The position numbers and the translations under genes are program-made. From an uncultured Eubacteriales bacterium (lineage in GTDB: Bacteria > Bacillota > Clostridia > Peptostreptococcales > Anaerovoracaceae): 64,000 nt of DNA. The stretch is from NCBI GenBank assembly GCA_902786815.1, contig CADADV010000005.1, positions 124,001 through 188,000 of the forward strand, written 5' to 3'. Below the pieces are notes generated by a model. It was not told the DNA's origin and searched no databases. It was given only the letters and a program-made list of their open reading frames with translations. Positions 1 to 8,865 of the stretch are shown in pieces (positions within the stretch are counted from its first letter, which is position 1; every line of letters begins with the position of its first letter).

Positions 1-1
1 C

Positions 2-298
2 CTGGTCTTTGACGACAGCTTCAGCGCCCTGGACTTCAGTACGGATAAGGCGCTCCGGAAGGCGCTTCGGGAGAACATCGGCGGCTGCACATTCATCATC
101 GTTGCCCAGCGTATCAACACGATCCTGGACGCAGATCAGATCATCGTCCTGGACGACGGACGCATCGCAGGCAAAGGCACCCACAAGGAGCTGCTTGAGG
201 CCTGCAGTATATACAAAGAAATCGCCCTTTCGCAGCTGAACGAGGAAGAACTCGGCAAAGCAGCCGGAAGCACGACTGACGGAAAGGAGGTGGACTGA
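2..298 (+). CDS. ABC exporter subunit, C-terminal end of the nucleotide-binding domain (5' truncated by window edge)
   Basis: The visible 98 codons begin at Walker B and D-loop (VFDDSFSALD) and run to a normal C terminus. The residue after the Walker B Asp is Asp instead of the catalytic Glu, and the switch (H-loop) position reads IVAQR, with Gln in place of His. Both changes are typical of the degenerate-site half of heterodimeric type IV exporters (TM287/288, BmrCD type). The stop overlaps the start of the next gene (TGATG), whose NBD is canonical, so the two very likely form one inner-membrane heterodimeric multidrug or lipid exporter. The transmembrane part lies outside the window, so substrate cannot be judged. 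Confidence 0.9.
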   Translation: MVFDDSFSALDFSTDKALRKALRENIGGCTFIIVAQRINTILDADQIIVLDDGRIAGKGTHKELLEACSIYKEIALSQLNEEELGKAAGSTTDGKEVD

Positions 299-2271
299 TG
301 GCGGATATCAACGAAGAACGCAAGAACCCTCCTAAGCAGCACGGTCCGGCAGGACGCGCGGCACGGATGATGCCGGGCGAAAAAGCAAGAGACTTCAAAG
401 GCACGATCCTGACGCTGTTCGGTTATCTGCGGCCTTACAAATGGCAGCTGGTCCTTGTCGCGGCGATGGCTTTGCTGAGCACTGTTTTTGCCATTGTTTC
501 ACCGACAGTCCTGGGCATGGCGACGGACATCGTCGTGAAGGGCGTCATGGGAGACGGCGTGGATTATCAAGCCCTGCTGACGATCATACTGGTGCTTGTG
601 GGACTGTACCTGCTGAGCTGGCTTTTCGGCGCGATCCAGAGCTGGGTCATGGCTATCGTTTCCCAGAAAGTCATCTACACCCTGCGCGACTGCATGTCGA
701 GAAAACTTGACAGGCTGCCTTTGAAATACTTCGACAGAGTTTCCTACGGCGATGTGCAGAGCCGCATGATCAACGATATCGAGACCATCAACCAGACCCT
801 GACGGCCAGCATCACACAGATGATCACGGCGGTCATCACGCTCATCGGCATTCTGGTCATGATGCTGCGCATCAGTCTCATCATGACCCTGGCGGCAATG
901 ATCGTGATCCCGGCTTCGATGCTTGTCATCAAGATCGTGGTCAGCCGCTCCCAGGGACACTTCAAGAACCAGCAGAAGTATCTGGGCATGGTAAACGGGC
1001 ATGTGGAAGAAATGTACTCCGGACACGATATCGTCAAAGCTTTCAACCGGGAAGAGAAGTCTGAAGAACAGTTCAATGAATACAACGATAAACTCTATGA
1101 ATCCGCCTGGAAATCCCAGTTCCTCTCGGGACTGATGATGCCGCTGACGATGATGATCGGCAACATGGCTTATGTCATGGTCTGCTTCCTGGGCGGGTAC
1201 CTGGCGCTGAACGGCAAGATCTCCATCGGGCAGATCCAGGCGTTCATACAGTATGTCCGGTCCTTCAACCAGCCGGTGCAGCAGGTGGCCAACATCACCA
1301 ACCAGCTCCAGTCCACAGCCGCGGCCGCGGAGCGGATCTTTGAGCTTTTGGACGAGGAGGAAGAGAAGGCGGCCTACGGAACAGAGGAGGGCGCGCCGCC
1401 GATCAGGGCTGCGATGCCGAAGGACGCCAAGCCGCTGAAGGGCAGCGAAAACCTCTGGTCCGCGGCGATCAGGTACATGGTCGAGCGGGTGCAGGAGGCT
1501 GTCCGCGTCGATTCCTTAAAGTATGATTTCACCGAAGATGTGGACGGGGATGTTGCTTTCGAGCATATCAAGTTTGGTTACGATCCGGAGAAACCGATCA
1601 TCAAGGACTTCACCTTTGAAGCACGGGCCGGGCAGCGGGTCGCCATCGTAGGGCCGACCGGCGCAGGCAAGACAACCCTCGTCAAGCTGCTCATGCGGTA
1701 CTATGAGCTGGACGGCGGCAGGATCCTCGTTGACGGCGTGGACATCAGGACCATGAGCCGGCACGAGCTGAGAAGCAAGTTCGGGATGGTTTTGCAGGAT
1801 ACATGGCTGTCAAGCAGTTCCATCCGTGAGAACATCCGCTACGGGAAGACGGACGCCACCGATGAAGAAGTCGAGGCTGCGGCCAAGGCGGCCCATGTGG
1901 ACCACTTCATCCGAACCTTGCCGGGCGGCTACGACATGGAGATCAACGAGGAAGCGACGAACATCTCCGCCGGGCAGAAGCAGCTTCTGACCATCGCCCG
2001 GGCGATCCTCGCCGGCGCGCCGATCCTGATTTTGGACGAGGCCACCAGTTCCGTGGACACCCGTACAGAGCGCATCATCCAGAAAGCCATGGCCAACCTC
2101 ATGGCGAACCGGACCAGCTTCATCATCGCCCACCGCCTGTCCACCATCAAGGATGCGGATCATATTCTGGTCCTCGACCACGGCGATATCGTCGAGCAGG
2201 GAAGCCACGACGAGCTCCTCGCACGGGGCGGTTTCTACGCGAAACTGTACAACAGCCAGTTCGCCCAGTAA
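298..2271 (+). CDS. ABC exporter, fused transmembrane and ATP-binding domains (catalytic partner)
   Basis: A 657-residue type IV ABC exporter half-transporter. Six hydrophobic segments lie between about residues 40 and 320. The NBD starts near residue 420, with Walker A GPTGAGKTT (about 450-458), a signature variant ISAGQ (about 555), Walker B ILDEATSSVD (about 577) and switch His in IIAHRLS. All catalytic residues are present, unlike the preceding subunit, which it overlaps by one base. An unusual stretch of about 70 residues (about 350-420, rich in Glu, Ala and Pro) separates the two domains, where most homologues have a short linker. The likely role is export of a lipid, drug or peptide by a heterodimer; the substrate is not inferable. 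Confidence 0.95.
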   Translation: MADINEERKNPPKQHGPAGRAARMMPGEKARDFKGTILTLFGYLRPYKWQLVLVAAMALLSTVFAIVSPTVLGMATDIVVKGVMGDGVDYQALLTIILVLVGLYLLSWLFGAIQSWVMAIVSQKVIYTLRDCMSRKLDRLPLKYFDRVSYGDVQSRMINDIETINQTLTASITQMITAVITLIGILVMMLRISLIMTLAAMIVIPASMLVIKIVVSRSQGHFKNQQKYLGMVNGHVEEMYSGHDIVKAFNREEKSEEQFNEYNDKLYESAWKSQFLSGLMMPLTMMIGNMAYVMVCFLGGYLALNGKISIGQIQAFIQYVRSFNQPVQQVANITNQLQSTAAAAERIFELLDEEEEKAAYGTEEGAPPIRAAMPKDAKPLKGSENLWSAAIRYMVERVQEAVRVDSLKYDFTEDVDGDVAFEHIKFGYDPEKPIIKDFTFEARAGQRVAIVGPTGAGKTTLVKLLMRYYELDGGRILVDGVDIRTMSRHELRSKFGMVLQDTWLSSSSIRENIRYGKTDATDEEVEAAAKAAHVDHFIRTLPGGYDMEINEEATNISAGQKQLLTIARAILAGAPILILDEATSSVDTRTERIIQKAMANLMANRTSFIIAHRLSTIKDADHILVLDHGDIVEQGSHDELLARGGFYAKLYNSQFAQ

Positions 2272-2350
2272 GGCGGCATACCCGGGCGTCATTAATCGCT
2301 CGAATATGATGCAAAAAATATGAAAGTCCTGCGATTATTTAACGGCGTTT

Positions 2351-2360
2351 GTGGTATAAT
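2351..2360 (+). promoter_or_regulatory. Extended -10 promoter for the Ala-rich membrane protein gene
   Basis: TGGTATAAT forms an extended -10 about 70 bp upstream of the 2432 start. No good -35 is visible at 17 bp spacing. A leader of about 65 nt with a GA-rich SD follows. Confidence 0.6.
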
Positions 2361-2431
2361 AGGCGGGATGGAAAGATAGATATACCGGACGCGCGGACAG
2401 ACGCAAAAAAGGGAGTAAAGAAGGACATAAA

Positions 2432-3451
2432 ATGGAAAAGAAAAAAACACCTGTAAGCACAGTTATTTTCTATATAATCGGAATCATTCTGCTGATCGTT
2501 TCACTGTTCATGCTTTGGACGGCGGTCAACTATACGAAGACATATCTGGCTTCTTATGACGCCACATTCAAGGACATGTGGTCCAATTCGATGCAGTACA
2601 TCATCACCCAGTTCGTGCCGTATCTGGGCATGGGCGTGATTTGCCTGGGCCTGGGCAGAGCAATCTACGGATCAGCCAACGCGAAGGCGGCACAGCCTGC
2701 TGCAGCGGCTGGTACAGCAGAGGTGAAGGCTGACGATGCGAAAGAGGCGCAGAAGGACGGCGAAGGCGCGGCGGATGCAGAGGATGCTGCAAAAGCAGCC
2801 GAACCGGCAGAGACAGTTTCAGAAGCGGCCGGCGCAGCAGCGGGCGCAGCGATCGGCGCAGGCGCAGTCAGCGCGGGTCAGTTGGAAGAACTGTTCAAAC
2901 GGATCGATATGAACCGGGAAGTGCTCAGCATCAAGATCGAAGAAAAAGAGAAGCGCGATTCATTCCGGATCAAGGAACTTGAGAGAAAGGTCGATGGATT
3001 CCTTGATGATGTGAAGTATATCAACGAACCGCTGGAAGAACTCGTGTATAAGCAGGCGGCAGGCATCGATGATGAAGAAATCACGCCTGTTGAAACAGCT
3101 GCAGCTGAAACGGCTGCGGCTGCGGCAGAACCGGCGGCAGCGGAACCGGGAACCCTGCAGAAGGCAGCGGGCATCATTCCGCAGATCTTCCGTATGGCGC
3201 GCAACATGGCCATGCCGGCAGTGCCGGAGGCAACATTTGAGCCGGCAGAAGCAGAAGCAGCACCTGCACCTGCAGCGGCGGGAGCAGTACCGCAGATCTT
3301 CACCGTGTCGCGCAGAATGACTGCGCCGGCGTGCCCGGCAGTCGAGGCAGCAGCAGAGGAACCTGCACCTGCAGCAGCGGGCGCAGTGCCGCAGATCTTC
3401 ACCGTATCGCGCAGAATGACAGCACCGGCGTGTCCGGCAGTTGAGAAGTAG
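2432..3451 (+). CDS. Membrane protein with Ala-rich linker, coiled coil and C-terminal tandem repeats
   Basis: 339 residues, family not recognised. Two hydrophobic segments (about residues 9-30 and 52-75) form a membrane anchor. An Ala/Glu-rich linker follows (about 80-150), then a charged, probably coiled-coil stretch (about 150-205), then low-complexity sequence. The C terminus carries two nearly identical 33-residue repeats with the core PQIFTVSRRMTAPACPAVE and one diverged copy (PQIFRMARNMAMPAVPEA) upstream. The gene has its own extended -10 promoter and is followed closely by a thioesterase gene. The repeats could be interaction motifs, but no function is assigned. Confidence 0.8.
   Translation: MEKKKTPVSTVIFYIIGIILLIVSLFMLWTAVNYTKTYLASYDATFKDMWSNSMQYIITQFVPYLGMGVICLGLGRAIYGSANAKAAQPAAAAGTAEVKADDAKEAQKDGEGAADAEDAAKAAEPAETVSEAAGAAAGAAIGAGAVSAGQLEELFKRIDMNREVLSIKIEEKEKRDSFRIKELERKVDGFLDDVKYINEPLEELVYKQAAGIDDEEITPVETAAAETAAAAAEPAAAEPGTLQKAAGIIPQIFRMARNMAMPAVPEATFEPAEAEAAPAPAAAGAVPQIFTVSRRMTAPACPAVEAAAEEPAPAAAGAVPQIFTVSRRMTAPACPAVEK
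3262..3448 (+). repeat. 99-bp coding tandem repeat (two copies)
   Basis: Two adjacent copies with a 99-bp period encode the PQIFTVSRRMTAPACPAVE unit. A third, diverged copy of the core lies at about 3179-3229. Differences between the two late copies are mostly synonymous third-position changes. Confidence 0.85.
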
Positions 3452-3466
3452 ACATCAAGGAGAGCT

Positions 3467-3898
3467 ATGAAGAGATACAAGTCGTCACGCATGATCAGAA
3501 TGGAACACCTCAATCACCACGGGAACCTGTACGCAGGACAGGGCATCGAGTGGATGATCGAGAATTCCTTCATTGTTGTGAACTGCGAGTACGGCGATCC
3601 GCAGGGACTGCTGTATAAGAATACCCATAAGTTTGATTTCTACAAGTCGGTCAACCCCGGCGATATTGTCTATTACGAAGGACTGATCGTCAGGACCGGG
3701 CGGACGAGCATCACCATCCGTGTCGGTCTGTATGATGAGAAGACCGGCGTGCTTCACGCGGAGGGATTCACTACCTTTGTCTCCGTCGATCCGGAGACGG
3801 GCAGCCCCGTTCCCCATGGCATCGTTCTCGATGAGCCCGCCGATGAGGAAGAAGTCAAGTGGAGAGAAGAAGCGGACAGCTTTTTCAAAAAGAAATAA
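3467..3898 (+). CDS. Hotdog-fold acyl-CoA thioesterase family protein
   Basis: 143 residues, the usual length of a single-domain acyl-CoA hydrolase. The pattern HLNHHGNLYAGQGIEWM near residues 14-30 matches the conserved N-terminal hotdog motif (normally NxxGxxxGGxxxxWxD), followed by the GDIVYYEG strand and a TTFVSVD segment. It probably hydrolyses acyl-CoA or acyl-carrier thioesters in the cytosol; the specific substrate is unknown. An AGGAG SD precedes the ATG, and a strong terminator follows directly, so the unit ends here. Confidence 0.8.
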   Translation: MKRYKSSRMIRMEHLNHHGNLYAGQGIEWMIENSFIVVNCEYGDPQGLLYKNTHKFDFYKSVNPGDIVYYEGLIVRTGRTSITIRVGLYDEKTGVLHAEGFTTFVSVDPETGSPVPHGIVLDEPADEEEVKWREEADSFFKKK

Positions 3899-3904
3899 AC
3901 GGAG

Positions 3905-3933
3905 AGCCGGAATTTGATGTTCCGGCTTTTTTA
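3905..3933 (+). terminator. Rho-independent terminator after the thioesterase gene
   Basis: An 8-bp stem AGCCGGAA/TTCCGGCT with a 7-nt loop is followed by six T residues. Confidence 0.95.
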
Positions 3934-3946
3934 GAGGACCTCGTTG

Positions 3947-3955
3947 TGGTATAAT
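3947..3955 (+). promoter_or_regulatory. Extended -10 promoter of the prfA operon
   Basis: TGGTATAAT lies 39 bp upstream of the prfA ATG and just after a terminator, so transcription restarts here. No strong -35 is visible. Confidence 0.75.
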
Positions 3956-3993
3956 ATACGATTGAAAATGACTCTCAGAGCGAGGAGATTAAT

Positions 3994-5055
3994 ATGTTTG
4001 ATAAACTGGATTTCATAACTGAAAAATACGACGATCTGTCCCGCAAGGTGTCCGACCCTGATGTGATCGCCAACCAGCCGGTATGGCAGAAGTACATCAA
4101 GGAAATGGGCGAGATGGAGCCGATCGTCAAGAAATATACCGAGTACAAGAAGGCGAAGGAGGATCTGGCCGAGGCCAAGGAAATGCTCGAAGACGGCGAC
4201 GAGGAAATGCGCGAGCTTGCCAAGATGGAAATCGGCGATCTCGAAGAGACTATTTCCAATGCCGAAGACGAACTGAAAGTCCTGCTTTTGCCGAAGGATC
4301 CGAATGATGAGAAGAACGTCATCCTGGAGATCCGTGCGGGCACAGGCGGCGAGGAAGCGGCGCTGTTCGGCGCGGATCTGCTCAGAATGTACACACGCTA
4401 CGCAGAGCGCAACCGCTGGAAGACGGAGCTCATGGACATGAGCGAAACCGGCATCGGCGGCGTCAAGGAAGCAGTCATGCTGATCAAAGGCAAGGGCGCC
4501 TATTCCAGACTCAAGTTCGAAAGCGGCGCACACAGAGTGCAGCGCGTTCCGGAAACAGAGTCCAGCGGCAGAGTGCACACGTCCGCGGCAACAGTAGCGG
4601 TGCTGCCGGAGGTCGATGATGTGGAAGTCGATCTGGATCCGAACGATGTCAGAGTGGACGTGTACAGGGCGTCAGGCAACGGCGGCCAGTGCGTCAACAC
4701 GACTGACTCAGCGGTCAGACTGACTCACGAACCGACGGGACTGGTCGTAACCTGCCAGGACGAGAAATCGCAGATCAAGAACAAAGACAAGGCGTTCAAA
4801 GTCCTCAAGGCGCGTCTCTACGATCTGGAGATGCAGAAGCAGCAGGAGGAGATCGCCGGTCAGAGAAAGAGCCAGGTAGGATCCGGCGACAGAAGCGAGC
4901 GGATCCGGACCTACAACTTCCCGCAGGGCAGAGTCTCCGACCACAGGATCGGGATGACCTTGTACAAACTGGATTCATTCCTGGACGGGGATCTGGATGA
5001 GATCATAGACGGTCTCATCACGGACGATCAGGCAAGAAAGATGGCGGAGTTTTAA
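3994..5055 (+). CDS. prfA: Peptide chain release factor 1
   Basis: 353 residues, full length for RF1. It recognises UAA and UAG stop codons on the ribosome and triggers peptidyl-tRNA hydrolysis. The stop-codon tripeptide is PET (about 186-188, in [16 protein letters not shown]), the Gram-positive RF1 form, rather than the SPF of RF2. The catalytic GGQ loop is SGNGGQCVN (about 228-234). A GAGGAG SD precedes the ATG. The next gene, for tRNA threonylcarbamoylation, is 21 bp downstream; prfA and that gene are often neighbours in Bacillota, although the usual prmC is absent between them. Confidence 0.98.
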   Translation: MFDKLDFITEKYDDLSRKVSDPDVIANQPVWQKYIKEMGEMEPIVKKYTEYKKAKEDLAEAKEMLEDGDEEMRELAKMEIGDLEETISNAEDELKVLLLPKDPNDEKNVILEIRAGTGGEEAALFGADLLRMYTRYAERNRWKTELMDMSETGIGGVKEAVMLIKGKGAYSRLKFESGAHRVQRVPETESSGRVHTSAATVAVLPEVDDVEVDLDPNDVRVDVYRASGNGGQCVNTTDSAVRLTHEPTGLVVTCQDEKSQIKNKDKAFKVLKARLYDLEMQKQQEEIAGQRKSQVGSGDRSERIRTYNFPQGRVSDHRIGMTLYKLDSFLDGDLDEIIDGLITDDQARKMAEF

Positions 5056-5076
5056 TACAGATTCTAATACAGAAAC

Positions 5077-6120
5077 ATGACAGAAAAGAAAGAAACACTC
5101 ATACTGAAACCAACAAAAGAGAATATAGAGATAGCGGCAAAGATCATTCGCGACGGCGGCTTGGTGGCCTTCCCGACGGAGACCGTGTATGGTCTTGGGG
5201 CCGATGCGATGAATGCGGACGCAGTCGGCAGGATCTACGAAGCCAAGGGCAGACCCAGCGATAATCCGATGATCGTGCATATTTCCAGAGCCAGCGATAT
5301 CGGACAGCTGACCCGGATGCTTTCCCCGCAGATCGTCGAGATCATCGACAACTTCTGGCCGGGACCGCTGACTATCGTCGTGAAGAAAAGACCGGAAGTT
5401 CCGGACAGGACCACAGGCGGGCTGGACACAGTTGCGGTCAGGCTTCCGGACAGCCAGGTGGCGCGTGATCTGATCAGCGCATCCTGCTGCCCTATTGCGG
5501 CGCCGAGCGCAAACCTTTCGGGCGGACCGAGCCCCACAAGGGCGAAGGATGTCATCGCGGATATGATGGGCAGAGTCGACGCCATCATCGAGGGCGATGA
5601 CTGCAGAGTCGGCATCGAATCCACCGTGCTGGATCTTTCCGGCGATGTGCCGACGATTTTAAGGCCGGGCATCATTACCGCGGAGACCATCGAAGCAGCG
5701 CTGGGAAGGGAAGTCAAATACGACGCGTCCCTGACAGATGCGGCGAAATACGTGCAGCTGGATCCTGCAGACGGCGTAGCGGAGGCTGATTTCCAGCCGA
5801 AGTCCCCGGGCATGAAATACAAGCACTACGCGCCGAAGGCGGAAATGCTCATCGTCGAAGGCGAGAGAAGCAAGGTCAAAGCAGAGATCGAGCGACTCAA
5901 GACGATGAACGAAAAGCTGGGCAACAGCGTCGGTGTGATTTTGTTCGAAGAGAAAGCGTTCCTGGAAGCAGCTCATGACTTTTTCGCAAGGCTGCGGGAT
6001 CTGGACAACGAAGGTGTGGATATGATACTTGCCGGCGCGCTCTCAGACAGCGACGGCGTCGGGTTCGCAGTTATGAACCGGATGCTGAAGTCGGCCGGAT
6101 ACAATATTGTGAAAGTATAG
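5077..6120 (+). CDS. L-threonylcarbamoyladenylate synthase (Sua5/YwlC type)
   Basis: 347 residues with the two-domain Sua5 layout. The N-terminal YrdC domain contains FPTETVYGLG (about 30-39), AKGRPSDNPM (about 54-63) and the nucleotide-site APSANLSG (about 145-152). The C-terminal Sua5 domain starts after the SPGMKYKHYAP motif (about 244-254). It makes threonylcarbamoyl-AMP from Thr, bicarbonate and ATP for t6A37 modification of ANN-decoding tRNAs. The ATG has no clear SD, so expression may depend on readthrough or coupling from prfA, or on a nearby TCTAAT -10-like sequence. Confidence 0.95.
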   Translation: MTEKKETLILKPTKENIEIAAKIIRDGGLVAFPTETVYGLGADAMNADAVGRIYEAKGRPSDNPMIVHISRASDIGQLTRMLSPQIVEIIDNFWPGPLTIVVKKRPEVPDRTTGGLDTVAVRLPDSQVARDLISASCCPIAAPSANLSGGPSPTRAKDVIADMMGRVDAIIEGDDCRVGIESTVLDLSGDVPTILRPGIITAETIEAALGREVKYDASLTDAAKYVQLDPADGVAEADFQPKSPGMKYKHYAPKAEMLIVEGERSKVKAEIERLKTMNEKLGNSVGVILFEEKAFLEAAHDFFARLRDLDNEGVDMILAGALSDSDGVGFAVMNRMLKSAGYNIVKV

Positions 6121-6133
6121 CAGGAGGAGACAC

Positions 6134-6565
6134 ATGCTGATAGCAATTGCGAGCGACCACGGCGGATTCGCCCTGAAGGAGACCATCAAGGAATACCTGC
6201 GTGAGCGGGGTGACAAAATAGTAGACCTGGGAACGACCAGCGAAGAGTCCGTGGACTATCCGATTTACGGCAAGGCCTGCGGAGAAGCAGTTGCCTCCGG
6301 AAAAGCAGAACGCGGCATCGTGATCTGCGGCACGGGGATCGGCATTTCGATCGCAGCCAATAAGGTCAAAGGCGTTCGCTGCGGCCTTTGCACGAGCGTG
6401 GAGATGGCGGAGCTGACAAGACAGCACAACAACGCCAATGTGCTGGCCCTCGGCGGCAGGACCACGGAGCCCCAGCTGGCGCTGGACATCGTGAAGACCT
6501 TCCTCGATACAGAGTTCGAGGGCGGCAGGCACAAACGCCGCACGGACATGCTCGACGAGATGTAA
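6134..6565 (+). CDS. rpiB: Ribose-5-phosphate isomerase B
   Basis: 143 residues, typical RpiB/LacAB length. It starts IAIASDHGGFALKE and carries the active-site Cys in CGTGIGISIAANK (about 65-77), plus the ALGGRT segment. It interconverts ribose-5-P and ribulose-5-P in the non-oxidative pentose phosphate pathway. A strong AGGAGGAG SD sits 13 bp after the upstream stop, so it is cotranscribed with the Sua5 gene. The distinction from allose-6-P isomerase is by context only. Confidence 0.95.
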   Translation: MLIAIASDHGGFALKETIKEYLRERGDKIVDLGTTSEESVDYPIYGKACGEAVASGKAERGIVICGTGIGISIAANKVKGVRCGLCTSVEMAELTRQHNNANVLALGGRTTEPQLALDIVKTFLDTEFEGGRHKRRTDMLDEM

Positions 6566-6602
6566 CAGGCAGCGCAAAAGCGGAAACCGGCGCGGACACG
6601 CG

Positions 6603-6630
6603 TTGAGATAAAATCAGTTTTTAATAAAGT
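6603..6630 (+). promoter_or_regulatory. Possible upp promoter
   Basis: TTGAGA, 16 bp, TAAAGT, about 30 bp upstream of the upp ATG. The match is only moderate. Confidence 0.35.
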
Positions 6631-6660
6631 ATTTACATAAGAGAAGAAAGGCAGGAAAAA

Positions 6661-7290
6661 ATGGGAAAAATCTATGTATTCGATCATCCGTTGATTCAGC
6701 ACAAGGTTGCAATGATCAGAGACAAGGCGACAGGAACCAAGGACTTCAGAGAGCTGGTCGAAGAGATCGCAATGCTTATGACATTTGAGTCCACCAGAGA
6801 TCTGGAACTGGAAGATGTCGAAATCGAAACGCCGATCTGCCCGACAACAGTGAAGATGCTCAAGGGCCTGGACGTTGCCATCGTTCCGATCCTGAGAGCA
6901 GGACTGGGCATGGTCGAGGGTATCCAGAAGATCATCCCGAACGCCAAGGTCGGACACATCGGACTCTACAGAGACCCTGAGACACATGAGCCTCACGAGT
7001 ACTACTGCAAGATGCCGGAGGATATCGACAAGAGAAAGATCCTGGTCACAGACCCGATGCTTGCAACCGGCGGCAGTGCAGTGGCAGCCATCGACTTCAT
7101 CAAGGAAAGAGGCGGCAAGGACATCACATTCATGTGCCTGATCGCAGCACCGGAAGGCATCAAGGTTCTTCAGGAAGCGCATCCTGACGTAGACATCTAC
7201 ATCGCGGCAACCGACAGATGCCTCAATGAAAACGCCTACATCGTACCGGGACTGGGCGATGCCGGCGACAGGATCTTCGGAACCAAGTAA
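6661..7290 (+). CDS. upp: Uracil phosphoribosyltransferase
   Basis: 209 residues, full length. It converts uracil and PRPP to UMP in pyrimidine salvage. The PRPP-binding loop is DPMLATGGS (about 131-139) and the uracil-binding C terminus is [16 protein letters not shown]. The start is supported by an AAGGCAGG SD. A strong terminator follows. Its position after rpiB is common in Bacillota. Confidence 0.98.
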   Translation: MGKIYVFDHPLIQHKVAMIRDKATGTKDFRELVEEIAMLMTFESTRDLELEDVEIETPICPTTVKMLKGLDVAIVPILRAGLGMVEGIQKIIPNAKVGHIGLYRDPETHEPHEYYCKMPEDIDKRKILVTDPMLATGGSAVAAIDFIKERGGKDITFMCLIAAPEGIKVLQEAHPDVDIYIAATDRCLNENAYIVPGLGDAGDRIFGTK

Positions 7291-7316
7291 GCAATCATAA
7301 CAAACCCAAAACCCAG

Positions 7317-7360
7317 AGCAGCCCGCAGCAGCCCTGCGGGCCTGCTTTGATTCTCATTTT
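7317..7360 (+). terminator. Terminator after upp
   Basis: GCCCGCAG/CTGCGGGC stem, extended by AGCA and TGCT on the flanks, followed by T-rich sequence. Confidence 0.85.
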
Positions 7361-7404
7361 TACTGACCGATTCAATAATAAAAAAGACAGGAGAAACTAA
7401 GAAG

Positions 7405-8769
7405 ATGGATTACAATCTGATCCCGGATAACGTAAGTAAATTCGATAACGTATACGATGTCCTGAAGGAGCGCGGCTTCATCGAGCAGTCTACGGACGAA
7501 GATAAGGTCAGGGAGCTTTTGCAGAACGAGAAGGTGAAGTTCTACATCGGCTTCGACCCGACGGCAGACTGCCTCCATGTGGGACACTTCATGCAGGTCA
7601 TCATCATGATGTACATGCAGAAGTTCGGCCACACGCCGGTCGTTCTCATCGGGGGCGGCACCGGCATGGTTGGCGACCCGTCCGGAAGAACGGACATGCG
7701 TCAGGTCATGGACATAGAGACCATCGAGCACAACTGCGAGCAGTTCAAGAAGCTGTTCGACCAGTTCCTCGAGTTTGATGAAGAGTGGAAGTACGAGGGC
7801 AACGAAGGCGTTTACACGCCGGGCCACGAGAACAAGACGCCTGAACCGGGCAAGGCCATCGCGGTGAACAACGCCCGTTGGCTGCGGCCGCTCAACTACA
7901 TCGATTTCCTGCGCGAGATCGGATCCCTGTTCAACATCAACACCATGCTGCGTGCGGAATGCTTCAAGCAGCGTATGGACCGTGAAGGCGGACTGACCAT
8001 GTTCGAACTGAACTACATGCTCATGCAGAGCTATGACTTCATGGTCATGGCCAGAGACTTCGACGTGAAGATCCAGTTCGGCGGCAATGACCAGTGGTCG
8101 AACATCATCGGCGGCGTGGATCTGACCAGAAAGAAAGTCGGCAAGGAAGTCTATGGCATGACCTTCTCCCTGCTGACCAATTCGGAAGGCAAGAAGATGG
8201 GCAAGACCCAGAAGGGCGCCCTGTGGCTTTCCCCGGAAAAGACCTCCCCGTACGAGTTCTACCAGTACTGGAGAAATGTCGGCGATGCTGACGTGGAGAA
8301 GTGCCTGCGGATGCTGACCTTCCTGCCGATGGACGAAGTGCGCAGACTGGCTTCCCTGAAGGATCAGGAGATCAACAAGGCCAAGGAGATCCTGGCCTTT
8401 GAAGTCACCAAGCTCGTGCACGGTGAGGAAGAAGCTGCCAAGGCGCAGGAAGCTGCACGTGCAGCATTCGGCGGCGGCGGTGCGGCGGCAGCCAACCTGC
8501 CGGTCGTTGAGATCGAAGCGGATGCCCTTCAGTCTACAGACAAAGAAGGAAACCAGCTGGGAGGCCTGGGCGTTGCGGCGTTCCTGACTAAGCTCGGTCT
8601 TACCGGCAGCAACCGGGATGCCATGGACGTCATCCGTCAGGGCGGCCTGAAGATCGACGGCGAGAAGATCACCGACCCGAAGACACTGATCAAGGTTGAT
8701 TCCTTTAAGGAAGACGGAATGCTCGTTGAGAAGGGCAAGAAGAAGAAAGTGATTGCGAAAGTGAAATAG
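7405..8769 (+). CDS. tyrS: Tyrosyl-tRNA synthetase
   Basis: 454 residues, class Ic aminoacyl-tRNA synthetase. The HIGH-equivalent is HVGH (about 57-60) and the KMSKS-equivalent is KMGKT (about 263-267). The tyrosine-site sequence QFGGNDQWSNI sits around residue 220. A C-terminal S4 RNA-binding domain occupies about 390-454. An ACAGGAG SD lies upstream. The 114-bp leader after the upp terminator is too short for a T-box, so tyrosine-responsive antitermination is not apparent here. Confidence 0.97.
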   Translation: MDYNLIPDNVSKFDNVYDVLKERGFIEQSTDEDKVRELLQNEKVKFYIGFDPTADCLHVGHFMQVIIMMYMQKFGHTPVVLIGGGTGMVGDPSGRTDMRQVMDIETIEHNCEQFKKLFDQFLEFDEEWKYEGNEGVYTPGHENKTPEPGKAIAVNNARWLRPLNYIDFLREIGSLFNINTMLRAECFKQRMDREGGLTMFELNYMLMQSYDFMVMARDFDVKIQFGGNDQWSNIIGGVDLTRKKVGKEVYGMTFSLLTNSEGKKMGKTQKGALWLSPEKTSPYEFYQYWRNVGDADVEKCLRMLTFLPMDEVRRLASLKDQEINKAKEILAFEVTKLVHGEEEAAKAQEAARAAFGGGGAAAANLPVVEIEADALQSTDKEGNQLGGLGVAAFLTKLGLTGSNRDAMDVIRQGGLKIDGEKITDPKTLIKVDSFKEDGMLVEKGKKKKVIAKVK

Positions 8770-8798
8770 AAATCAGAGTAGGTCACGATAATCAAAAG

Positions 8799-8827
8799 TG
8801 GTAGGGTATAATGCCCTACCATTTTTT
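8799..8827 (+). terminator. Terminator between convergent tyrS and phzF-like genes
   Basis: Stem TGGTAGGG/CCCTACCA followed by a T6 run on the plus strand. A weaker T-rich tail on the other strand suggests possible bidirectional use. Confidence 0.9.
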
Positions 8828-8865
8828 AATATCGTACCCTACCGGCTAAGATTGTTTTGTCTAAC

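Noticed and set aside
7291..7404. T-box leader upstream of tyrS
   Set aside because: The interval after the upp terminator is about 45-110 nt, too short for a T-box, and no antiterminator bulge sequence is visible.
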